Part shown: piece by piece, positions 27,111 through 35,380 of the stretch
How positions within the stretch are numbered: the first letter of the stretch is position 1
Layout of the letters: each line of letters starts with the position of its first letter
Assembly (NCBI RefSeq): GCF_951230155.1
Contig: NZ_CATNVD010000013.1
Location: 82,286 to 146,285, forward strand
Direction: 5' to 3'
Origin: Parablautia sp. Marseille-Q6255
GTDB lineage: Bacteria; Bacillota; Clostridia; Lachnospirales; Lachnospiraceae
DNA length: 64,000 nucleotides
Translations under genes and position numbers: made by a program
Notes under the pieces: generated by a model
Told to the model about the DNA's origin: nothing
Databases searched by the model: none
The model's input: only the letters and a program-made list of their open reading frames with translations

Positions 27111-28067
27111 CTATTTCACTTTAATGTTACGGAATACGCCTGCCGCCTTGGATGCTTTCAGCGCAATGGCTGCATTCATTTCCACTTCACCTTTCTTTAC
27201 GGCTCCGGCGGTAGAAAAATCAGGAAGCCAGGTCTGGACAGGGGCCACGCCTGAGAAGGAAACAGCATGAAGACCATCCATAGCCAGACGGGCTACATAG
27301 AGGGAGGTTGTTCCTGCATCATTATCAATGCCAACTACCTCATCATTGGTTCCGGGCTTTGTCTTCATGTCCACAAACGGGATACCGCCGTAACTCTCTA
27401 CCTGATTTCCCCAGTTATCCTTTGTTACCTGATACATGCTGGCGCGTCTCGCGCAGGCACGCAGCTTAGAGATCAGTTTATTATTTCCCATAATGCAGGA
27501 CGGGGTACCATCCAAACCACCGAGGAACTCGTCCAGCATATCCAGAAAATACTGGTAATTCTGTGTAATCAGTTCTGAGGTAGACAGATCAATATTTCCG
27601 GTTTTGTTGTACTCTGTGCTGCTTCCGGTCAGCGCCTTATCCAGACCATCAAAAGCCTTAGAATCTTTTCCCACATCACCGTTGATGAACGTATCATTAA
27701 ACAGTGCCTGGGCTGCCTTGATCTTCTGGGCTTGCTGCAATTCTACCTCGCTTACAATACCGCCCATACTTGCAATCACACGGTCAATCTCATAAGAACC
27801 ACCAAACACCTTAATTTCAACCGTGTGGCGTTCTTTGGTTACCTCAGACGGGGTGTATTCCTTGTTGATCTCACGGAACTGTGCCGTCGGCTGTGTCTTA
27901 AGACGGGTATAGCTGTAACTTGGCGTTGCTCCTCCGCCGGTCAGTGATACCGCATCATCGAATGGGATGTGCTCCAAAATCCAGTTAGATTTCTGGAACT
28001 CATCAATCACGCCCATCTGCAGGTCATCCTGCACATTCTTTTTTGCTTCTTCAAGTGTAATCGCCAT
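27111..28067 (-). CDS. Major capsid protein
   Basis: A 318-residue protein with the plan of an HK97-fold capsid subunit: helical N-arm (MAITLEEAKKNVQDDLQ), a beta and helix core (GGSYEIDRVIASMGG, QAQKIKAAQALFNDTFINGD), a P-domain near SCIMGNNKLISKLRACARRA, and a beta-rich end (LYVARLAMDGLHAVSFSG). It follows directly after the scaffold gene, the normal order. Confidence 0.9.
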   Translation of the reverse strand: MAITLEEAKKNVQDDLQMGVIDEFQKSNWILEHIPFDDAVSLTGGGATPSYSYTRLKTQPTAQFREINKEYTPSEVTKERHTVEIKVFGGSYEIDRVIASMGGIVSEVELQQAQKIKAAQALFNDTFINGDVGKDSKAFDGLDKALTGSSTEYNKTGNIDLSTSELITQNYQYFLDMLDEFLGGLDGTPSCIMGNNKLISKLRACARRASMYQVTKDNWGNQVESYGGIPFVDMKTKPGTNDEVVGIDNDAGTTSLYVARLAMDGLHAVSFSGVAPVQTWLPDFSTAGAVKKGEVEMNAAIALKASKAAGVFRNIKVK

Positions 28068-28072
28068 TGTTT

Positions 28073-28675
28073 TTACTCTCCTTTCTCATCTGCTCCCATG
28101 CCTAATTTGGCTGCGATTGCTTCCTTCATTGTCATGCGGCCGCCTTCTCCGCCATTGCCTCCATCCGTGTCCTTGGCTCCGATGGGGAAGAAACCTTTCT
28201 TTGCAGCAGGCTTCTGCTCCGCCTTAAACAGGAATGGCTTACTTTCTTTCAGTGCCTTTACCTGCTCATCCAGACCAGTTACTTTTCCGTCCTCCCCAAG
28301 GATAAGCTTGTTTCTGTCAACCAGACCAGCTACCAGATCGCTATCCTGCGCGGATGTAGAAATAGCCAGCTTGATGGCATTGGTCAGCTTAAGATCCGTA
28401 ATCTCTTTCTGATGTTCCAGATCCTTCTGCTTGATCTGATTTTGAAAGTCTGTGATCTGCTGGGTAAGCGCTGCATTGTCCCCGGCGGTCGTTTTTAAGG
28501 TCTCCAGCTGGGTCTTGTAGTCATTGACAGATGTTTCCAGCTGTTTACGCTGCCGCTCTGTCTGGTCGTATGTGTCTTTTGCTACATACCCCTCCAGCTC
28601 CTTTTTGGATTCCTCTGCGGCCTTCTTGGCAAGAGATTTCTCGATGCCAAGGGCTTCAAACTGTTCCTGCGTCAT
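28073..28675 (-). CDS. Capsid scaffold protein (GP20-like)
   Basis: A 200-residue, almost wholly helical protein with a long coiled coil (about 20-120), charged and rich in Lys, Glu and Gln. It matches the minor structural GP20-type scaffold of Firmicutes phages. It directs shell assembly and leaves before DNA enters. The C-terminal region (KLGMGADEKGE) is short and basic to acidic, as usual. Confidence 0.82.
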   Translation of the reverse strand: MTQEQFEALGIEKSLAKKAAEESKKELEGYVAKDTYDQTERQRKQLETSVNDYKTQLETLKTTAGDNAALTQQITDFQNQIKQKDLEHQKEITDLKLTNAIKLAISTSAQDSDLVAGLVDRNKLILGEDGKVTGLDEQVKALKESKPFLFKAEQKPAAKKGFFPIGAKDTDGGNGGEGGRMTMKEAIAAKLGMGADEKGE

Positions 28676-28720
28676 TATGACACCTTCCTTTCTTCCGGTT
28701 CTTTAACGCCTGCCGAAAAA

Positions 28721-28756
28721 AGGCGAAAAAATAACACCCAGGCACCGCCTGCGTGT
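28721..28756 (-). terminator. Terminator between portal block and scaffold
   Basis: On the minus strand ACACGCAGGC-GGT-GCCTGGGTGT (nine of ten pairs) followed by TATTTTTTCG. It would limit read-through from the MuF/portal genes into scaffold and capsid, or tune their ratio. Confidence 0.65.
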
Positions 28757-28809
28757 CTATGACTAATTCTATGACTTGCTATGACTAATTCTATAACTTG
28801 CTATGACTA
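28757..28809. repeat. 22-bp direct repeats
   Basis: Two units of 22 bp (28757-28778, 28779-28800) differing by one base, and a partial third (28801-28809). The unit begins CTATGACTAATTCTAT. The last partial copy supplies the stop codon of the gene at 28807. Confidence 0.9.
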
Positions 28810-29073
28810 CAGCTCTATGCCTTCCATTACTGCCCGCGCTTCCAGCACCGCAATATAATCCGTCATAGCCTTTACCTGCATATTGTAGGTGCTTCTTGGG
28901 CAGGTCGGCTCAAAGTCCAGCATACCCTGATCCCATTTATCCAGCATGGCTTTCAGCTTGTGGTATCGAATCGCAACCTGACAATACTCAGCCTTAAAGC
29001 GTTCCTTATAATCCGGGCTGCTCATCATCTCAGCTGTATCATCTAACCTCATTTCTCTCTTACACTCACTCAT
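28807..29073 (-). CDS. Small prophage protein
   Basis: An 88-residue helical, charged protein of a type common beside portal and MuF genes in Firmicutes siphoviruses (YKERFKAEYCQVAIRYHKLKAML). Function unknown. The start overlaps the preceding 50-residue frame by four bases. Confidence 0.65.
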   Translation of the reverse strand: MSECKREMRLDDTAEMMSSPDYKERFKAEYCQVAIRYHKLKAMLDKWDQGMLDFEPTCPRSTYNMQVKAMTDYIAVLEARAVMEGIEL

Positions 29074-29222
29074 CTCCTAATCTCCTTTCCGTATTTCACG
29101 CACCGCCTCACATAGCCGCCATAAGGGCCATGGCGGCGGCACCAATGTTTCCTATACTGATGTTCGCATCCAGGCTTTGCCCGACAGAAGAACCGTTTCA
29201 GCCATCTTAACAATCTACTCAT
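29070..29222 (-). CDS. Very basic Cys/His-containing small protein
   Basis: A 50-residue protein starting MSRLLRWLKRFFCR, with four Cys and several His (PGCEHQYRKHWCRRH, RRCVKYG), possibly a small zinc-binding unit. The ATG at 29222 overlaps the next gene by four bases. Function unknown. Confidence 0.5.
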   Translation of the reverse strand: MSRLLRWLKRFFCRAKPGCEHQYRKHWCRRHGPYGGYVRRCVKYGKEIRR

Positions 29223-29300
29223 TATGCGCTCCTTCCTGTTGCGACGTCGCAACGCTAAAAATGGATACAAAAAACCACCGGCCATTACTGACTGGTGGTT

Positions 29301-29426
29301 TTAAATGCGTCCTTCTTTTTTCAGTTTTTCGATTTCCTCCGGTGTAAGTTTCCGAGGGTTGGTCGGCATTGTTACTCTATCCCGAAATGCCTTATAAGCC
29401 TCTTTTTCTTCCTTTGTCATCTTCAT
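29301..29426 (-). CDS. 41-residue protein coupled to the MuF-ART gene
   Basis: A short, charged protein (MKMTKEEKEAYKAF at the start, TPEEIEKLKKEGRI at the end). Its ATG overlaps the MuF-ART stop codon (ATGA), so translation is coupled. It is too small and plain for a family call. Its position right after a toxin-like domain makes it one candidate for a cognate immunity factor, but this is speculative. Confidence 0.55.
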   Translation of the reverse strand: MKMTKEEKEAYKAFRDRVTMPTNPRKLTPEEIEKLKKEGRI

Positions 29427-31087
29427 ATAATCACCTGCAATTCAATTACATTTTCTTTCTTTGATATTACTCTAAAAATAGTTCCTTTGTCAAGTAGCAG
29501 TTCTCTTTGTTTGGGATACTTACTAATAGCCTCAATATATGCTCCCCTACTCCCTTTAGGAATATAAATAACCACCTTATATGGCTTTTCAAGAGCTGCT
29601 CTTTTTGACACAGAAGTACTGATAAACTGTTCTTCTATGATTAAATCATTTACTTCAAACCCAGAATATAAATCCACATCCAAATTTCTGTACGCAATAA
29701 CATCACGTTTAATTCTGCTTTTATTCAGTGCACTGCTTATAATATCTGCATAGGTTCTCAACTTTTTATCTTCCGGCAGATCTCCCCGTAGCATGGCGTT
29801 TAACCTTTCAAAGAAACGATTCGGCTTTTTGTCCCCAGAATTATATGTGTATTTCTGTATTGCGTTCTTTTCATCTTCTGAAAGAGTTTCTATCCATTCT
29901 TTTGAATCTTCTCTCAGAACATCAACTACTTTTTCCTTCGGTAAGGCTCTGAAATTTGCCAATGGACGTTTTGACTGAGCGTATTCAGGGTTATTCATAC
30001 CGCCCGTCTTAAAACGTGCCCTCTTCCATTCCCTTGCTTTTATTCCATAGTGCTTTTGATTCTCCTCATCCAGCGAATACTCAGACAGCCGCCTATACTT
30101 CTCTTCCTGTCGCTTAGCATACTGCTGTTTCTGTTCTGCTTCGTATTCCTGTCCGATGGCCTCCAATTCTTCTCTTGTCCATGTATCATCAGCTGTTGAA
30201 ATTCCAGGAAAATAGGTTGTATGGCTGTCCTTACAGCGTGGATGGTAGAGACCGCAGCTGATTGCGTAACTCATCAAGGGATATTTCTTCCCTGTCTCTG
30301 GATCTACTCCATCCTCAGAGCCACCGCTCCACACATCATCGATCAGAACCTTCCCACAGAACGGGAGACACTTGGGACAGGGATTCCCACGCTTGTTGAT
30401 AATTACCGTGGCTATTCCCCATTCCTGCCGCTTCTCTCCTTCGCCTTGCAGGTATGCCCTCTTTGATGCCGTTCGGATTGCCATATCAGCATAATCAGCC
30501 AATGTATGACGGGCTCCATTGACATACTGTACACAGTTAAGGCCACGGGATAACATATCCTTCGTAGCCATATCCACAGCCTTCTCATAGGTTCCTGCGC
30601 CTGTATTGGCGTATACCTGAGCGTTATAGATCGCCTGCCTGTAATCATCCTCTGCCTTGCGCAGGATCGCAGTTTCGGCCTTCTCCATATCATGAGTAGT
30701 GGCCTCGATCAGAGCTTCCAGTTTACGGTCATTCAGGCGGAAGAACTCTCCTGCCATGCCCTTACTGATCTTCTTGGTCGGAAACCCCTTTTTAATTGCC
30801 CCCAGTATTTTTATTTCCTGCTGCATATTCCCTGTTTCTCTGGCCTGTCGGATCAGAAGGTCAATCTCCCCGTTTATCTTCTGGAACTGCTTCTTGTACT
30901 TCTTCTGGTTGTCTCGTTTATACTTTTCTAAGGCCTTAAGCTGCTCGGCCTGCCACATAGACCATTCATAGCCCTCTGCTATTTCCTCGGCCCTGTGGCG
31001 GTCCATGTTACGGATCATAGAGGCAATCAGTTCATTCTCAATAGCCTTAAAAGCAGCTGTGATATCATATTCTGTCAGAGGAATCAC
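29423..31087 (-). CDS. MuF-type minor head protein fused to an ADP-ribosyltransferase domain
   Basis: A 554-residue virion protein. Residues about 1-300 are a minor capsid 2 / MuF-type domain, including a Cys-rich segment (NPCPKCLPFCG, CGLYHPRCKDSH). Residues about 440-554 are an ADP-ribosyltransferase exotoxin-like domain: Arg467 in VIAYRNLD, the S-T-S motif at 490-492 (QFISTSVSK), and Q-x-E at 527-529 (QRELLL), followed by GTIFRVIS. Known MuF toxins are carried in the head and act on bacterial targets. The Q-x-E form is shared with C3-type enzymes. Gene order portal, small gene, MuF is typical. Confidence 0.85.
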   Translation of the reverse strand: MIPLTEYDITAAFKAIENELIASMIRNMDRHRAEEIAEGYEWSMWQAEQLKALEKYKRDNQKKYKKQFQKINGEIDLLIRQARETGNMQQEIKILGAIKKGFPTKKISKGMAGEFFRLNDRKLEALIEATTHDMEKAETAILRKAEDDYRQAIYNAQVYANTGAGTYEKAVDMATKDMLSRGLNCVQYVNGARHTLADYADMAIRTASKRAYLQGEGEKRQEWGIATVIINKRGNPCPKCLPFCGKVLIDDVWSGGSEDGVDPETGKKYPLMSYAISCGLYHPRCKDSHTTYFPGISTADDTWTREELEAIGQEYEAEQKQQYAKRQEEKYRRLSEYSLDEENQKHYGIKAREWKRARFKTGGMNNPEYAQSKRPLANFRALPKEKVVDVLREDSKEWIETLSEDEKNAIQKYTYNSGDKKPNRFFERLNAMLRGDLPEDKKLRTYADIISSALNKSRIKRDVIAYRNLDVDLYSGFEVNDLIIEEQFISTSVSKRAALEKPYKVVIYIPKGSRGAYIEAISKYPKQRELLLDKGTIFRVISKKENVIELQVII

Positions 31088-31305
31088 CTCCCATTTGCAT
31101 ATACCTTATACCCTGCCGCCTTGAATTGGCGAATCAGCTTTTTCAGCTGGGTAATGCTCTTGCAATGATCCAGACGCATTTCTGCCTGTCCGTCCTTTTC
31201 AATAGCATACACCCCAAAAGGAACCTGCTCACTTCCCAGCGCCAGAAGGCTCTTGTACCTTTCCTGATTCACCGCCCAGACCTTTTTTCCTATTGTCACC
31301 ACCAT
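31084..31305 (-). CDS. Small prophage protein between portal and MuF genes
   Basis: A 73-residue protein starting inside the 3' end of the portal gene (77-nt overlap) and overlapping the MuF start by four bases. It is beta first, then a basic helix (KKLIRQFKAAGYKVYANGR). Small genes in this place are common in Firmicutes phages. Function unknown. Confidence 0.6.
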   Translation of the reverse strand: MVVTIGKKVWAVNQERYKSLLALGSEQVPFGVYAIEKDGQAEMRLDHCKSITQLKKLIRQFKAAGYKVYANGR

Positions 31306-32806
31306 CTATTTTGCCTCCTTCTGTATTCAACTGAAAAGAACCGGCGGACTGATTGATCCCCGGCTCTTCCAACTCTGCGATACCCTGTTCTGTTTTCAAA
31401 CGCCCCACCTCTGCATCCTTTTCTTCCTGCGTCCATGTGTCTCCGTACAGCTGATCCACAGAGGTTTCCAGAGACATTACGCCATACTGTTTTGCTTTTC
31501 CTACTGTCTCTACTGTGGTTCCAAAATCAGGAGATGCATATTCACCAAATTTTACTGTCGGCTCATACTCCCCTGGTGTTTTCCCGCACATCAGATCGTA
31601 ACATTGTAATACCGCCTGGATCAGCTTTGGAAGAGTTTCATTCAAAGCGTCTACAATCTTATTTCTCACATGGAGTGTCACCTTTTCTTTCTCCCTCTGT
31701 GATTCGGCATTGTCTGTCTTTTTGAGATCAATTCCCAGAGTGGACGGGGATATGATACCTTGCAATACCATATCCAGAAAACTGGCATAGCTGCTGACAT
31801 ATGCCTCGTAGGAAATCTGGGGCTGTGAAATCTCCACCTGCTGACTGGATTTCTCTGTCATATTGTCCCCAATAGCAATAAAATCATTGTCAAACGGATT
31901 AGCCGGAAGCATCTTTCCATCAACAGGATCTCTTGGCATCAGATTCTCTGGTATATAACGTTTAATGCGTCCCATCCGGATTGCATCCATCCACTGGCTT
32001 ATCACCTCGTCCAAACCATCCAGCACATCCGTCTTCCCGTCAAACAACGCTTTTCCACGATGCTTATGTTTGATTGATGAAAATATCTTAAGAGGGACTG
32101 CCAGCATCAGATCCCCCTCTATCCCTATATCCATCAAGTGCGCCGTTTCTGGGAGCTGCTTCAAGGATACCTCCCGGCCATAATCATCATACAGCTTGTA
32201 CTTAATGTACCCGTATCCATAAGTTTCTTCCAATTGCAACTCCTTGCTTCCAGATCTGTAACTCGTATAGAATTTAATCTCCTTGAGCTGGGAATGACTG
32301 TATACATAATTGATATTTTCCGCATCGTAAAACTCAATGATCGGGTAAGGGCTGCACTCGTCTGCCGTAATCTTGAAAGCACCGTCTCCGGAAGCAAGCG
32401 CTCCAGAAATACCCTCACCAATTACATTATTAAGGTCGGCCCCGTTAAATATTTCTTTCCAGGTTTTCTCCGTTTCCAGCTGCCCTTCTCCGAAGGTTAC
32501 TGCGTCCATATCAGCCAGCACAATATCCCTGTACCGGTCCACAACCGTAGACACAATTCCACTGTGCATCTTACGGACGCTTCCCTGCGCTGTTGCCGCC
32601 CAGAATCTGGCTTTCTCTACGTCCCAGCGAGCTGTCTTTTTAAAATACTGCTCCAGCTCCGCGCTGTCTCCCCGATACCACAGCTTATTCCGGATCACAT
32701 CCGCCAGAAAAGTATGGGGTTCTATGATTACAACCTCTCTTTCCCTGGCTGGCTGGATCCGAAAGAGTTTTTTTACAAAATTCTGTATCCAATTCATCTG
32801 TTTCAC
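31229..32806 (-). CDS. Portal protein
   Basis: A 525-residue portal of the SPP1-like type. It forms the twelve-fold ring through which DNA enters the head. Supporting segments are the helical stem-like region (SYEAYVSSYASFLDMVLQGI), STLGIDLKKTDNAESQREKEK, typical of portals, and the N-terminal amphipathic part. It starts four bases inside the terminase frame. The C-terminal 50 residues are Gly-rich and disordered. Confidence 0.88.
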   Translation of the reverse strand: MKQMNWIQNFVKKLFRIQPAREREVVIIEPHTFLADVIRNKLWYRGDSAELEQYFKKTARWDVEKARFWAATAQGSVRKMHSGIVSTVVDRYRDIVLADMDAVTFGEGQLETEKTWKEIFNGADLNNVIGEGISGALASGDGAFKITADECSPYPIIEFYDAENINYVYSHSQLKEIKFYTSYRSGSKELQLEETYGYGYIKYKLYDDYGREVSLKQLPETAHLMDIGIEGDLMLAVPLKIFSSIKHKHRGKALFDGKTDVLDGLDEVISQWMDAIRMGRIKRYIPENLMPRDPVDGKMLPANPFDNDFIAIGDNMTEKSSQQVEISQPQISYEAYVSSYASFLDMVLQGIISPSTLGIDLKKTDNAESQREKEKVTLHVRNKIVDALNETLPKLIQAVLQCYDLMCGKTPGEYEPTVKFGEYASPDFGTTVETVGKAKQYGVMSLETSVDQLYGDTWTQEEKDAEVGRLKTEQGIAELEEPGINQSAGSFQLNTEGGKIDGGDNRKKGLGGESGKVQEPSGAGK

Positions 32807-34199
32807 CCCTTAAAAATCTTACTCTGGTAGGGAATCCATGCATATTGCACGGAGTTCACCATGTGATCGTTTCTGTCTTCTGGTGTGTTGTCCTTATCTT
32901 CCATCCAGCTGTAAGAATCAAGCTCTGCAATGTAATTCGTGCATGTGTCCACCACATAAAAGCATGGCTCTATTTCAGCGCCATCATCATATGCCATCCA
33001 TCCCAGCTGTGCGTTGATTCGGTCAATAATCTCCATCTGCTTCCACGCGTTATTAAGTGTATAGACGCATCCGTTCCGGCGCTTATACTTATTCCACTCC
33101 TGCATGGTTGCCTGATCTGCATTATCCAGAAAAGCATTTCTTGACAGGCCCCATTCTTTCTTGTTTCGATCCAGAAAGTCAACCAGGTTCTGAACCGTAT
33201 CGGATGGGGCAAGCGGCATTTCTAGTGTGGCATTATTATACACTTTTTCTGCCAGCACAACGCAGCACCCTTTGTTGGTGATTCCAAGGAATGACATTGC
33301 TATTGTATCCGGAGATTTCTGGGAATAAGACGTATCAACAGCAGCCGAAAAATACATGAAAAATTCCTTTTTTCTCGGCTCGTCTGGACTTTGTACAAAC
33401 TGTTTGGCCCATTCCTTACTCTTAACATGGCGGGAATGGTTAAAGTTACTGAATACCAAGCCTGTAGCCTTTCCACGCAGTCCCAGGATCTTATTCTTCC
33501 AAATCTTAGTGCCCTTGGGAGTGTTGGCTATGATCTTTTCTATCTTTTCTTTCGGCAGGCCGAGGTTATGGACAAAAGAAAAGAACCAATGCACCCAGCC
33601 GGGCTTCGGTTCTTCTTTCAACTCGTCCTTAATTTCCTGCGGCGTTTCGTCTTCCCATTCGGGGAGCGGTCTGGAACAATTGATATACTCCCTGTATACG
33701 TCAAGCCCCGGATCGTCCGGATTCAGCGTTGCCATCAGATAATCGCAGCGCATAGATGCTTCGCGAACAAAATCAATGTCCGCCGTATTGATCTCATCGA
33801 TGTACAAGCAGCCATACTGACCACCAAGGGCTTTTTTCCACTTCTTTTTATTTCCGTAGCCGAGCACATAGATCACTTTATCGCCACCGGTTGTTTTGAA
33901 GATCAGGTGCGGGATCTTATCATCTTTTGTTCCGCTGCCGTTATACTCAACCAGAACACCAAAAACATCAAGAATACCGAGATCCTTGTTAATGATGTTC
34001 TTCTCCGCTGTACCGGTATCATCCGCTGCGATAATATGCAGCTTCTTCGGAGACTCAGCAACCTTCAGCATGAATTTGAATAGTCCGACTGTCGTCTTTC
34101 CCGCTGCTGTGGTTAAGTTCCTTCAAGGAACTCGACCGGAGCGTCGCACCTTACAAACGCCTTGTATTTATCAGATAATAATAGTCTTTCATTACTCAA
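32803..34199 (-). pseudogene. terL: Terminase large subunit, broken before Walker A
   Basis: Packaging ATPase/nuclease gene with an interrupted frame. From the TTG at 34199, behind a GAAGGGGGTG ribosome site, it reads MSNERLLLSDKYKAF... VEFLEGT and then stops at 34113-34115. Five extra bases here put the rest out of frame. Removing them yields EGTTAAGKTTVGLFKFMLKVAESPKK, the expected Walker A region. The downstream frame (to 32803) keeps Walker B (CLYIDE) and the nuclease part, but its first ATG (34071) lies after Walker A. Unless a frameshift or recoding event bridges the gap, no working ATPase is made. Confidence 0.82.
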
Positions 34200-34234
34200 A
34201 GGAAAATCACCCCCTTCAAAACAAAAGTCAAGCA

Positions 34235-34318
34235 CTATCTTTCCAAGAACTCTACCGGCGCATCATACCGCAGGAAAGCTTTGTATTTCTCCGACAGCAA
34301 TAAACGCTCTGTGCTCAT
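34235..34318 (-). pseudogene. First, truncated copy of the terL 5' end
   Basis: ATG at 34318 overlaps the terS stop (TAATG), the normal coupling for terL. It encodes 27 residues, MSTERLLLSEKYKAFLRYD... VEFLER, then TAG. The residues match the second copy (34113-34199) closely, yet the DNA differs at many third positions. It ends at the same point of the protein as the second copy. Confidence 0.85.
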
Positions 34319-34830
34319 TACTCGCTGCCTCTCATTTGCGTGATCAGATCATCTAACTTCGACTTTTCCTCATCGATGCCGGATACCTGCAATTTATCAT
34401 TCCACATGCCAAGATGTCGTCCTAAAAGCTCCAATGCTTTCTCTTTGTCGTTCAGCTTAAGTTCTATTCCGAACTTCCCCTCCTTGATTCCCGCAATCGC
34501 TTTAACCTGCGTAGCGGATAGCTCTTTGGTATCCCGAATCTTAACGACATCACCGCAAACTTCTGCATAATCAGTAGCTCGCGCAAATGCAATGGCTGCC
34601 AGTTCCTGAATTACCATGTCCTGCGTTACTTCTGTGCGCTCCTGCCGTTCTTCCATCCGCTTTGCAATATATGCCGCAACGTTAGCATTTGTTAGCAGCC
34701 TACTTCCGTTTGCCCTGGCTGTCTCATCCTTTCTCACAGACGGATACGCGACTCGGTAAGCCCGAGTGGCATTCAAGTCGATCAAGTATTCATCAGCAAA
34801 AATTTTCTGTTTTTTTGTCACTCGGCTCAC
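34318..34830 (-). CDS. terS: Terminase small subunit
   Basis: A 170-residue DNA-recognition subunit of the packaging motor. The N-terminal domain has the terminase_2 pattern KKQKIFADEYLIDLNATRAYRVAYP, a helix-turn-helix unit, then a helical oligomerisation part and KLNDKEKALELLGRHLGMW near the end. It lies immediately upstream of the damaged terL and downstream of a terminator that closes the moron region. Confidence 0.9.
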   Translation of the reverse strand: MSRVTKKQKIFADEYLIDLNATRAYRVAYPSVRKDETARANGSRLLTNANVAAYIAKRMEERQERTEVTQDMVIQELAAIAFARATDYAEVCGDVVKIRDTKELSATQVKAIAGIKEGKFGIELKLNDKEKALELLGRHLGMWNDKLQVSGIDEEKSKLDDLITQMRGSE

Positions 34831-34849
34831 CTCGCTTTCTGCATTGAAA

Positions 34850-34877
34850 AAGCTGAGAGAATCATCCCTCAGCTGGT
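34850..34877 (-). terminator. Terminator before terS
   Basis: AGCTGAG arms separated by ten bases, with T-runs on both sides, so it may work in both directions. It closes the moron transcript at 34889. Confidence 0.75.
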
Positions 34878-34888
34878 TATTTTTTTGA

Positions 34889-35290
34889 TTACAATATTGT
34901 TATCCGCATAGTCTCACCTATGTCTTTGACAATAACGTTAGCAACAGCAAGTCTTGCATTTTCCTTGTCTGCTTCATTCTTCAGAACATAAGTCAAAAAT
35001 TCGGATGTATCCTCTCCATAATCAAAGTCCTTTATAATACAGTATAAATATACTTCCCGTCCTTTTTGCTTTATTTTCTCTATAATATCATCTGTTTCCT
35101 TTTTGATAAATTCATGCAAATACGCTTCTCCGCATGTAGTCAGCCTAATTCGTTCTTCATCTTTTTCTGCGAATCCAGAAGAAGCAAACTTTTTAGTCAA
35201 CTCCTCTTCAACAGCTAAATCATAATATCGACCTGGTGTTTCGTAAAAATCTATCACCAAATCTACTAACTCTTTTTTAGTGAACTCCAT
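34889..35290 (-). CDS. AT-rich moron gene of unknown function
   Basis: A 133-residue acidic, mixed alpha/beta protein (IRLTTCGEAYLHEFIKKETDDIIEKI resembles a winged-helix segment). I do not recognise a family. It has its own extended -10 (TGGTATGAT at about 35313 on the minus strand) and is bounded by hairpin terminators on both sides, so it is expressed apart from the late genes. The ribosome site GGGAGGTAAT is good. Confidence 0.65.
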   Translation of the reverse strand: MEFTKKELVDLVIDFYETPGRYYDLAVEEELTKKFASSGFAEKDEERIRLTTCGEAYLHEFIKKETDDIIEKIKQKGREVYLYCIIKDFDYGEDTSEFLTYVLKNEADKENARLAVANVIVKDIGETMRITIL

Positions 35291-35329
35291 AGCATATTAC
35301 CTCCCTCAACATTTTCTCCATCATACCAC

Positions 35330-35357
35330 AAAACGCCCTGTATTTCTACAGGACGTT
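35330..35357 (-). terminator. Terminator after the membrane moron gene
   Basis: On the minus strand AACG(T)CCTGTA-GAAA-TACAGG(G)CGTTTT, a stable hairpin with a short U-run, 24 bases past the stop at 35381. Confidence 0.7.
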
Positions 35358-35380
35358 CATGAAAACAAAGATATTCAAAC

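Noticed and set aside
34071..34320. An intact group I or II intron in terL
   Set aside because: The gap between the two 5' copies is only about 35 bp and the scar is five bases; there is no room for a ribozyme core.
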